From NCBI RefSeq assembly GCF_031877795.1, contig NC_133939.1, positions 3,949,698 to 4,013,697 of the forward strand: a stretch of DNA of 64,000 nucleotides, written 5' to 3'. A model generated the notes under the pieces. The model was not told the DNA's origin and made no database searches. It saw only the letters and a program-made list of their open reading frames with translations. This DNA is from Strix aluco. Its lineage: Eukaryota; Chordata; Aves; Strigiformes; Strigidae. A program made the position numbers and the translations under genes. Below are positions 49,561-58,307 of this stretch, in pieces. Numbering within the stretch: position 1 is the stretch's first letter; every line of letters begins with the position of its first letter.

Positions 49561-50221
49561 GGCACCGGCATGCAGTATTTGCTTTAATTTATTATGTGTA
49601 TTTTATGTATTATTTTACTGTGTCAATGCCACAGTGCAAATGAGAAAACCCGTCTCAAAGGCACCAAATGGAATATGGTTTAGCATTTTATGTCACCCAT
49701 ACACTTGGAGCTGGCACGTTCTTTGTTCCTAGGGGAAAGCTTTTACAAGGACAAGCGACCAGAAAGCTGGCAGCCATGGTGGCTATTCTCACTGCCAGGT
49801 GTGGGAAAGGGACCAGTACAGTACCTGGGTGTACACCAAGGAGAAAACAATAATATGGGAATGGGAAGCCTTGTCACCTCCTTAAGGGCACAAACCAGAC
49901 CACTGCCGGGCCACCTTGAGCAGGAAGGAAACGGGAATGAGATGACCACAGAGCATGTCTGAGCATTCAAATTACAAGCAGGGCTTGTAAGGGACAGGAT
50001 CTGACATTTAATACCTCTGTTTGTAAAGTGCTTGACATTCACGATAACTGGAGTGGCACAGACAGGCAGCAAGGCCTTCTGTCTTTCTGGGAAAACATGT
50101 GCACTGCTAAAAACAGCCTGGCTTTCCCTGTTTGTTAGCTGGGTCCCTGAGAGATGCGAGAGCAGGGAGCTGCGTGTCTTACACGAGCACCTGCAGCATC
50201 CCTGGGATGCACTATGTTCAG
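49561..50221. other. Unique non-coding DNA
   Basis: The phrase 'tttgtaaagtgcttgac' near 50016-50034 recalls the 3' end of old SINEs but is too short to call. Confidence 0.45.
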
Positions 50222-50285
50222 ACTCCTGGGAAAGTCACCTTCTGCCCTTGTGCCTTAGCTTTCCTCCACAGAAGATGGATCATCT
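50222..50285 (+). repeat. MIR-like ancient SINE relic
   Basis: 'cctgggaaagtcaccttctg' followed by 'ccttgtgccttagctttcct' and 'ccacagaagatgg' follows the MIR core order ('ttgggcaagtcac', 'tgcctcagtttcct', 'catctgtaaaatgg'). Short, diverged, ends approximate. Confidence 0.5.
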
Positions 50286-51279
50286 ATTCTGCTTGCAGGC
50301 TCTGCAGGACACGTAGCACACTTGTGGAGCACGCAGCCCAAAAGAGCCAGGTTTTGATCTTATCTGGGGCTCTGAGGAGCCATTATAAGAAAAATAAAGT
50401 TCAGCACTCATTCTTCTCTTGGAAAGCTGTGCATTACAACAGACTGGGTAGAAATAACTTATTTTAAAAGGTGCCTCACCTGACAGCAGCTCAGAAATTG
50501 AAGTGGCAGAGGGGGAAAGAAACAATTAGTAGTTAGAGTCTCAGGTAAGCCTATGCCTGGCAGAAACTAGAGCCCTGGAACTAGATTTAATGCAGGACTC
50601 AGCTTGGAGCAACATAGTTGCCACCACTGGTGTAGGCACCTTGGTCCCCAGCAAGAAGTCCCAAGTCCTGGGGGGTGCCCAGCTTGTCTGCTACCCAAGG
50701 GCATCTCAGTTTGAAAGACAAGATGAACGTGGTGAGTAAAATAAACACATAGTGGGAAGAAAGAAGAGTAACAGAGACCATCTGTCAGGTAGGTTGAACA
50801 TCAGTAGTGCTAACTCTCAGCTTCCCAACCCATCTGATCCCAAGTATTCCTACAGGATTTACACCCCTGGCAGACACTGCCCTGTGAGCTGGCTCATCCT
50901 TCCCCATCCCCTTCCCCCAGTACAGCTCTTAATCCCACGTTAGTCTCCAGAGGCTCTGCTGACATGTGACTGGAGAGTGGTCTACAAGAGCAGATAACTC
51001 TTGGGGTGATCCCCCAGTGGTCCCAGGCTTGCCAGGGACAGTTCCGGCAAGGCTGGGCTCGGGAAGGCTGATGACAAGGCTAGTTGTTATTGGCACATAA
51101 TAGTATTGGCATCACATGTGAATAGAAACATATTACTACCATGATGTTAACATACTGCCCAGAGAGGAGAAAGGACACAGGTGGTGCTAGAGAAAGGAGC
51201 AAAGCCCGAGGTCTCTGGAGCACAGCGCAGATCCCTGCTCTCTAGCCCATCCATCCAGCTGTACCTTCTCTTAATTACA
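50286..51279. other. Unique non-coding DNA
   Basis: Nothing recognised. Confidence 0.5.
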
Positions 51280-51540
51280 TTAAAATAACGCTCTCCTACC
51301 TCATTTTTTATTATTAGAAATGAACAGATTTAAAGCTTTTCCCCTCAAATTATGGTTCACCTGAGTAGATAATTAAAAGACTATAAAGGAGATACATTTT
51401 TATGTGTAATTACGCCTACTTCTGCTGCTGTATCAGGTCTTCAAAAATATTTGCAAAACAACTCAAAACTTTTATTTTGTCAGTGCAATAATTGCTGCTT
51501 GTCATGGCTATCCATATCCACTCTAATGAGAGCAGCGTCT
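51280..51540. promoter_or_regulatory. AT-rich candidate conserved non-coding element
   Basis: Contains cttaattacattaaaataac, tagataattaaaagac, atgtgtaattacgcc, aaaatatttgcaaaac and gtgcaataattgctgc. Dense TAATTA cores over 200 bases, ending sharply at GC-richer DNA (about 51540). Confidence 0.33.
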
Positions 51541-51898
51541 CGCAAGCAGCTTTGCTGAGAGAGAGAAGGGGTGGGCGCTGGAGCTACAATGCATCACGGG
51601 CACGCTGCTGGCAGAACCGCTGTGCTCAGCATGGCACCAAGACAGCACAGCCATGGGCTGGCCCCGAGCTCCACCAGGGCCCAGGCACCAGCGGGTCCAG
51701 CTTCAGAAAGGAGAAGGATGCTTGTTTGCATTTTATGGGGAGGTGGGGGGATGGAGGCGAGGATGCTCAGACTCTTTCCCTGAACAGTACAAGGTTTGTT
51801 CCCCATCCATCACGTTAGTGGGCACACACACAGCCAGATCTCCTCCACACGCTGCTGGAGGCATCTGCTTTTGTTTGACACACTGAAAGCTCAATGTA
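51541..51898. other. Unique GC-richer non-coding DNA
   Basis: Overlapping frames on both strands with no domain. Confidence 0.5.
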
Positions 51899-52172
51899 GA
51901 GTCATAGAATGGTTTGTGTTGGAAGGGACCTTTAAAGGTCATATAGTCCCAACCCCGCTGCCATGGGCAGGGACACCTTCCACTAGATCAGGTTGCTCAA
52001 AGTCCCATCCAGCCTGACCTTGAATGTTTCCAGGGATGGGGCATCTACAACCTCTCTGGGCAACCTGTGCCAGTGCTTCACCACCCTCATTGTCAAAAAA
52101 TTCTTCCTTGTGTCTAGTCTCAATCTACCTTCTTTTGGTTTAAAACCACTACCCTACAGGCTCTACTAAAAT
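51899..52172 (-). repeat. CR1 LINE 3' end, minus orientation, best-preserved copy
   Basis: Starts with gagtcatagaatggtttg and ttggaagggacctttaaagg, the reversed CR1 terminus and 3' UTR, and continues through 'tgccatgggcagggacacc', 'ttccagggatggggcatc', 'ctctgggcaacctgtgccag' and 'ttaaaaccactaccct'. It is the least diverged CR1 copy in the window, so the youngest. Only the last ~270 bases of the element are present, typical for CR1 5' truncation. The bird lineage assignment rests largely on this copy. Confidence 0.95.
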
Positions 52173-53999
52173 GCTCAGTAATGCCAGTGTGGGATCCAGC
52201 TGCCACGTCCTTGGGCAGGCTCACACCCCAGGCATATGGGGAAGAGGGGTAAGTCACCCACCCTGTCAGGAGGCTCCTGCAGAGAAGCTGAATCTGTCCC
52301 TGTGCGTGGTGGTAACGCTCACACCTACACATAGCCACAGAGGCGCATTCATGTTCCCAATGAGACCAGGCTGGAAATGAGTGTTTGCTGCTCCTCAGGA
52401 GGCTTCCTCTGGTTTGGGGGACGCAGCATCAGCCACCTCTTCCAGCAGAGAAGGTCTCGGCTGCTGATACCTGGTCTTGGCCCCATGGAGACCCCAGGTC
52501 CTCCTAAGCACCACCCAGCACCCCGCAGGCTGCGACCCTCCAGCACAGCCCAGCAGCACTAATTAGTTTAGTGACCTTGCCTGTCACTTAGGCTTATTAG
52601 CACAGCTCAACGCTGCGTGAGCAGGATACGGTGCTCCCAGCCCCGAGCTGGTTCCAGGCTATCGCACGCATCACACCTCAGTTAATAAATCCTCCCCAAG
52701 ATAAAAAAAGTGCCCACCCGACACCTCCTGGCCCCAGTGCACACTGCTTCTCTCCACAACCCTGGTCAAGTCAGTTGGGGCTTCAGAGGAGGGAAAATTT
52801 TAACAGAAAGGGGTCCAGCAGTGAGACGAGCAGAGGGAAATGCACAAGGAAGCAAACAAGAACTGAGCACAGCAAAAAGATGCTGACTCAGCGCAGTGCA
52901 AAGCCATGTCAAGAGCAAGGGAACATGGCCAGCTGGGGAAGATGAGGAGCCTGGGGCTCCAGGAGCCAGGAAAGAGGTCCAGCAGAGTCGTAAGTAATGT
53001 CTGTGGCCCCTGGTGCAATTCAGAAAGCAGAGAAGAGGGGAGGAAAGCTTATTAAGGAATGCCTGCAGCAGCAAACTGGAACAGGGACCAAGCAGGGATG
53101 GGATGCTCCTGCACCCCGGGTGGCTCCTGGCATGGCCACAGGTGATCCAGGGGCTGCAGTTGCAGCCACGGATGGTCCTGAGCTTCATGCCTATGTTGGG
53201 GACAGCAGGTCCGAAACAACCCATCGGGTTTCTCCCTGATTTGTCCTGAGGAAAAAAAATCCCACGGTGGTGGATGAAGCTGCTGAGGTGGTTTTATGCT
53301 TCATCTGGTTACACTTGTTTTAAGAAACTGTGTGTGTGCGCTGCCTGGTGACCCTCACTGATCCACGCAGGAGCTGCTTTAAGAATGGACTCAGCTGCCT
53401 CCCAGCAGAAACCAGGAATTAATACCCTGTAGTTGGACCTGCATTTGGGGAGCTATTACAGACCTGCAAAAATGCACCCTCTTATGCAGCATTAAGGCAG
53501 ATGGGCTTCCCCATGGTGCAGTCACCATAGGCGGTATTGCACCCCTATGTTGCAGAACCAAGCATTCAAATAAATGCTAAATACAGGAGGGAAGGAGGGT
53601 CCCCCAGGAGAAAGGTGCTGCTGGGATGAAGGATGAGGAGGGACCACCAGCATGGGGGTCAGCACCAGGGTGGGCATCATCCACCCTCCTGCTGGGACAC
53701 CCGGACCCAGCTGGGTGCTCACAGCCACTGCAGGATGCACTGAAAACGCTGGGTGCCAAACATGACCGGTCCATGGCAAACCAGCACTCCTGGGGGGCCT
53801 GCGTGGCTCTGAAGTCCCTGAATCTGTGCTCGAACTCGCTGTGTAAAAAAGATATAATACCCCATCTGCCTCATAAGGGCATCGGGAAATAAATTCATTA
53901 GTGTTTATAAAGAACTAAGAAACTAAGACCCATGGAAAAAGCCCATGAGGGAAATGAATAATTTGGTGTGCAGCGCTGTGCTGGGAAGGCGCACGGTAA
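52173..53999. other. Unique GC-richer non-coding DNA
   Basis: No gene is recognised. The 152-codon minus-strand frame (52766-53224) has no domain. Confidence 0.5.
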
Positions 54000-54125
54000 A
54001 TAATGCATGGGCTGCGCTTGGCGCCAGCAGATAAAAGGCTCGGGAGCAGCTCCAGCCCCGCGTGCCGAGCACAGCAGAGGTCCAGGGAGGCCAAAACGTC
54101 CTCTTGGCTGGGGTATGAATGACCA
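54000..54125 (+). promoter_or_regulatory. Candidate TATA-type promoter
   Basis: gcagATAAAAGGctcggg puts a TATA-like box at 54031-54038. About 25-30 bases downstream lies a CpG-bearing, pyrimidine/G-mixed stretch (cagccccgcgtgccgagc), the usual place for a start site. Upstream are gcgctgtgctgggaaggcgc and gcgcttggcgcc. The next ATG (about 54116) opens only a dozen codons, so any transcript would have to be spliced or non-coding. Weak without transcript data. Confidence 0.22.
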
Positions 54126-54579
54126 CCTCATAGCGCTGGGATGGCAGGGTTCTTGAGCCAGGCGGCACAGATATTTCAGGGTTTTGGGGAGTCCAGCTTT
54201 GCGCTTTGTGTGGTCCTTAGGTGCCAGCTGGCTGGGGAGTGGGCAGCAGCCTGTGTTAGGCAGGGTGCAGCAGCACAACAGTCCCCTTGCTGACCTCCCG
54301 GGCTCCTTCCTTTAGCCCTCCTGCTTGTGCGTAACCAGAAATAAGGGCTTGCCCGTGCTGCTCCTGCACGAGCTGGGCTGAAGCTGATCCCCTCCCCAAC
54401 ACCACCCGCAGGGTTGCTTTGCCATCAGGCCGGGTGGAATGGGGCTAGCAAGGAGGCACCAGCATCCCCAGCAGGTTCGCAAGCAGCAGGGACAGTCCCC
54501 AAGGCTGGGGTGACAGCAGAGACAATTTCCCATGCAGGTTAATGCTAGCACACTGGTGCACCTCATAGCAGAAAGCATC
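54126..54579. other. Unique GC-rich non-coding DNA
   Basis: Nothing recognised between the promoter candidate and the pyrimidine repeat. Confidence 0.45.
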
Positions 54580-54769
54580 ACCCTCTCCCCTCCCCTCCCC
54601 TCCCCTCCCCTCCCCTCCCCTCCCCTCCCCTCCCCTCCCCTCCCCTCCCCTCCCCTCCCCTCCCCTCCTCTCCCCTCCTCTCCTCTCCTCTCCTCTCCTC
54701 TCCTCTCCTCTCCTCTCCTCTCCTCTCCTCTCCTCTCCTCTCCTCTCCTCTCCCTCTCCAGAGAGGTGT
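54580..54769. repeat. Bipartite pyrimidine pentamer repeat (TCCCC)n(TCCTC)n
   Basis: Sixteen perfect TCCCC units occupy 54586-54665. One TCCTC, one TCCCC and then seventeen perfect TCCTC units follow to 54760. The whole 175-base core is pure pyrimidine on the plus strand. The minus strand is a GGGGA/GAGGA purine tract; the first half contains G4 runs every five bases, a G-quadruplex-competent pattern, and the tract as a whole could form intramolecular triplex DNA. Long frames of the RRGEERRGEE type on the minus strand are shadows of the repeat. Confidence 0.97.
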
Positions 54770-57497
54770 TGCAAGTAAAAGCTGTTGCTATCGATTTACT
54801 CATTCCCTTGCTCATTATGCCCGGGGGTGCCGGCACAGAGGATGCTGTGGACAATCCAGTCCCAGAAATGCAGAGATGTCCTCATGCCAGAGCGTGAGCA
54901 GAAGCAATCGCGCCAAGGGGTTGCCCAACCAGCTCTGAAACAGGGCTGGGGGTTTCGATTCCCAGTGCTGGTGGTGACTCTGGGGGCAGCAAGGGGGTGG
55001 CCAAGCAGGTTTAATCAAAGTGGCAACTGGAAACCAGCTAAAAGGAATTGAGAGGCTGTAAATCCTACCCCATCCCGAGCACCTTGGAGCGCAGGGAGGA
55101 CGCAAGCTGTGCCTCTGTGCACACACACATGTCGATGCATGCATGTGCACATTGCTTAGAGGGTGTATGAGGTGTGACCTGATAAATACAAACAAGCAAT
55201 TTGGCTGGGGACAGGAGGTGGCTTTCTTGAGAGCATCCCCCAAAACCTCTCCCACAGGGCCTGGAGGAGATTTCAACACAGCAACAGCCTCTGCCTTGCT
55301 CCATCCCAGCCCTCCTGGCTCCAGCACAGGCTCTCCAGCACCGCTGCAGCCTGCCTGGCTTGTCCTCCAGGAAAAACCCAGCACTTTTAATAGGCGATGA
55401 GGCATCTCCAATAATTCCAGCAGATGCTGCCATTTAACGCGTGTTGGCACATAACTTTATAATCGGACCATATTGCTCCAATTACAATTTAGCCTATAGT
55501 CCTCTTGGGCTTGTCTTTTATTTGTCTTTCACTGCCAAGTGCAGGAGGGAGGGGAGGTGGGACAGGACTGGGGATGTGTGTGTCTCTGACCTCCCCTTCC
55601 TTCACTGCCACGTCTCGCTGTGGGGCCGGTACCTCCCTGGTTCCTCTCTTCCCCTGGGCTGGGGGTCTCCTCCAGCCAGAGCTGTGTCCCATGCCTTGTT
55701 TGCAGGAAGCATCTTGCCCCTCAGCAATGAAGAAAGCCAGTGTCTCCCACCAGACCCCACGGGTGAGCCCCGTGGGGGAAGCCCCCCATTGCACCCCATG
55801 GAGCATCGTGCCTCCTGGGGAGCTGGCCCGGCAGCGCTCCTCCTCCCTGCCCCATGTTGAGAGCAGTCCCAGCTTAATTTTCTGCTTGTGGTGGGGTAAG
55901 TCCAGAGTTACTCTATTTGATGGTGATTGAGTTAGGCTGGCATCAAACTGGTGTGCTGAAGTATCAGGTATATTGAAATTTCTGGGAGCTGCTGCGGAAT
56001 AATTGGAGCCAACATGCTGCTTCCATTTTTCAGACCTGAGAGCCATGAAGGAAATATTTCTCATTTTGAGAGTTAGTCTCTGTTCTGACTGTGACAGCCG
56101 CCTGTATCTATATTCAAAGCTCAGGAAAAGTTTTTTGGACTCTGTGTGGCCTTGGTAAATGACATCTCGTTCAAGTCAGGATGCAGGCACAGTGACTGGT
56201 TACCCCGCAGGGAAAAAAAACCCACAGAGGCCAGAACCTGCAGCCCTATAAACCCGTGTCAGCAAGGCGAGGTTCTGTCGGGAACTGCCCTGGGACAGGC
56301 AGCTGCCCAGTGAGGGCAGGGGCCAGCCCTGAGCTCTGCTCCAGCTGGGCTCTGCACAGCACCTTGGGCTGGGCTAGTGACCCCCCAGTGCCTGCCTGGG
56401 GTCCCTGCTGCCCATCAGAGCCCCGCTTGGCCACCAAGCTGTCAGCAGGGCTCCTCCAGGCCCTATTAAAAGGCTATTCCCAGGCAAGCTACTTTGGGAA
56501 CATTAAGCACTGGCTGTAAATGTCTTTTGGTTACTTAACAGGAAAACCTCGGAGTGACCTGTGTAAGGGATATACCCTCCCTGGCCCCAAATCCCAGAGG
56601 ATTCAAGAAACATGAATGTTCATTTAAACCACACTGGTAGCCCATTAAATCAAGTTATCTACTCAATTAAGGACACACAAACAACTTCAGCTCTGCCCTC
56701 CATCAGCTGCTGCTGGTTTGCATCTTGCATATCCAAAGACCTGCCAGGAGGCTGGATTTTATGGCAGAGGCACTCTGGTTTCATTTGTCAGGACGGGCTT
56801 GGCAAAAAAAAAAAAAACAACCAAAACACCCAAAAACACAGTTACTCTGGACTTGCCATTCTTCCTGTGTACAAAACGTGAGGCAAACCTCACTGGGCAT
56901 TATGTGAGCCTGGGGCAGCAGTCCTGCCTGCGGGGACCTGCAGCCGTCACCGTGAGCACGTTGAACTTACTTGCTCAAAGAACCCTATAGCAAAAAAAAC
57001 CCCAACGCTTAATGACCCCGGAGACGTAGCAAGAACTCAGAAAGATCTCTTGATAGCAGCCGTGAGAAAGTCTCACATCAGCAATACCACTGATGTGAGA
57101 ATTACAGGGCAGCAGAGACCTCAGGGCCGTGCCAGCCCCACCTACAGCTGAAACAGCGGACGCCTCCTTCCATGTAAGATCACCCCAAAACTGCGAGGCA
57201 TGGGAAGCCCATACCCCCCACCTTGAAAGCTCTCCCAGTAGCAGCTCCTCTTTCTGAACCCCAAATACCTGGGTGGAGGCTGCTCATTTTTAAACTTATC
57301 CATTTACAAAACTTTCCCGTTTTAGCCCTCATCACCAGCTGGAGGACATTCCCTGTGGTCACCCCATGCCAGCAGGATCAACCACCCTCAAGTAGCATCA
57401 CCCGGATGGGGTGTGTGGTCCCAGCTGGGTAAAATGCCAGAGTGTAGCTGACGCAAAGGAAGAATCCATTTTCCTGCAATCATTTACAGTAATCCTT
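54770..57497. other. Unique GC-richer non-coding DNA
   Basis: Long minus-strand frames (54815-55450, 55489-56064) and plus-strand frames overlap each other in a stop-poor stretch. None shows a recognisable domain. A hairpin is listed separately. Confidence 0.45.
57071..57100. repeat. Perfect 11-bp inverted repeat (hairpin)
   Basis: TCTCACATCAG (57071-57081) and CTGATGTGAGA (57090-57100) are exact reverse complements around the 8-base loop caatacca. The upstream GTGAGA (57062-57067) can pair alternatively with TCTCAC of the left arm, giving two mutually exclusive stems. No polyT tail or known ncRNA family is seen. Confidence 0.8.
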
Positions 57498-57650
57498 AAG
57501 GCAAGCAGGTTCAAACGGAGCATCAGCCTTTTAATGGACAGGCTCCAGCAAGAGTTGGGAAGCGAGGAGCCGCCGTGCACCCCCAGTGTGGACAGCACTT
57601 TCACCCCAGTCAGCACTTCCAGCACGGCTTCCCTGAGCGATTGCACATGA
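57498..57650 (+). CDS. Possible 3' terminal coding exon, plus strand, family not recognised
   Basis: An acceptor (attttcctgcaatcatttacag, AG at 57496-57497) opens a frame that needs one base from a previous exon. It runs about 51 codons to TGA at 57648-57650. The peptide looks protein-like: a basic/amphipathic start (ILKASRFKRSISLLMDRLQQ) followed by an acidic, Ser/Thr/Pro-rich tail ending ASLSDCT. Third codon positions are GC-biased. An AATAAA follows at 57749-57754, about 100 bases after the stop, a usual 3' UTR distance. A second acceptor (ggcaagcag) lies at about 57512. I recognise no family and found no upstream exon; it may be chance or a conserved non-coding element. Confidence 0.3.
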   Translation, partial: KASRFKRSISLLMDRLQQELGSEEPPCTPSVDSTFTPVSTSSTASLSDCT

Positions 57651-57748
57651 GGCCTTTGAAACGTACTTTGCAGAAAAACCTGTGCCAAGAAAATTCCTTC
57701 TCCTAGCTTTTTTTTTGCAGCAAACAACCTCCGATAGGGATCACCGAG

Positions 57749-57754
57749 AATAAA
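57749..57754 (+). terminator. AATAAA polyadenylation signal candidate, plus strand
   Basis: gagAATAAAgtcac lies about 100 bases after the stop of the 57498-57650 exon candidate. AATAAA is common by chance; it is listed because of its position. No strong GT-rich element follows within 30 bases. Confidence 0.3.
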
Positions 57755-57955
57755 GTCACTTCATTTACAAACCGGAGAGCCAAATCTGATAGACATCAAA
57801 ATTCGAGGTAAGTCAAGGAGCGATGGAGCGCTGCCAGTTCCCCAAATGAATATTCATGGCAAATATTCACCCAGCTCTGAGCTGAAGAGAAACCGGCGGC
57901 AGAAAGGCTGCCCCTGGGAAGGGGAAGGAGAGGGATCAAGGCTTATTTCATCATT

Positions 57956-57961
57956 TTTATT
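57956..57961 (-). terminator. AATAAA polyadenylation signal, minus strand
   Basis: Plus-strand TTTATT, read as CACTCAATAAAAATG on the minus strand, lies about 350 bases downstream of the acceptor at 58308. An ATGAAATAAG variant follows 7 bases on. Cleavage would be expected at roughly 57930-57946. Confidence 0.5.
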
Positions 57962-58048
57962 GAGTGCAATTTTCTCTTTAGTACAGTATTCTCTGAAAGT
58001 TACTGTTACAAACTCCGACAATTTCAACACAATCAACAAATTGGGGAA

Positions 58049-58060
58049 GGGGGGGGGGGG
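58049..58060. repeat. G12 homopolymer
   Basis: Twelve G residues inside the minus-strand 3' UTR candidate. The length is uncertain in assemblies. Confidence 0.8.
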
Positions 58061-58307
58061 AGAAGGGCAAAAAAAATTACAAGGGGTGAAATCTTTTACA
58101 GACATCTCACTGGTTATGTACAGGACAGGGTACAGCCGGCTGGCACAGGGCACGCCGCGGCTTGGGGGGGGACAGGGCTCCCCGGGGCGCTGCGGAGACC
58201 TCCCGGATCATCATCTCGTGGGTGGCAGGGGGGAAGCAGTCCCTGGGGACCGGTGTCAATCCCCTCTCTGGCGCTGCTGCCCGGCCACAATGCTGGACTC
58301 AACGCCT

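Larger units (their letters stand above)
57940..58307 (-). other. Probable 3' terminal exon of a minus-strand gene (3' UTR plus short coding end)
   Basis: Read on the minus strand, a long polypyrimidine tract (ctcttctcatttccctccct) ends in cttgccttgcag, with the exon starting at 58307. It is GC/CpG-rich for about 190 bases, then turns AT-richer in the manner of a 3' UTR, and has a canonical AATAAA (plus-strand 57956-57961) near its end. Two frames are plausible. Phase 0 gives 17 codons, starting RGVESSIVAGQQRQ, to TGA at 58256-58258. The frame needing one upstream base stays open for 64 codons, Pro/Gly/Ala-rich, to TAA at 58114-58116. The family is not recognised. The UTR contains a G12 run (58049-58060, C12 on the transcript). 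Acceptor, composition shift and AATAAA together make this the best gene-part in the window; the gene itself would lie mostly to the right or beyond the window. A spliced non-coding RNA is the alternative. The 3' end is estimated. Confidence 0.5.

Noticed and set aside
54312..54854. Arg/Gly/Glu repeat protein on the minus strand
   Set aside because: Pure shadow of the pentamer repeat; similar artefacts occur in other frames of the same tract.
54815..55450. 211-codon minus-strand frame
   Set aside because: No domain, overlaps other long frames, GC-rich region with few stops.
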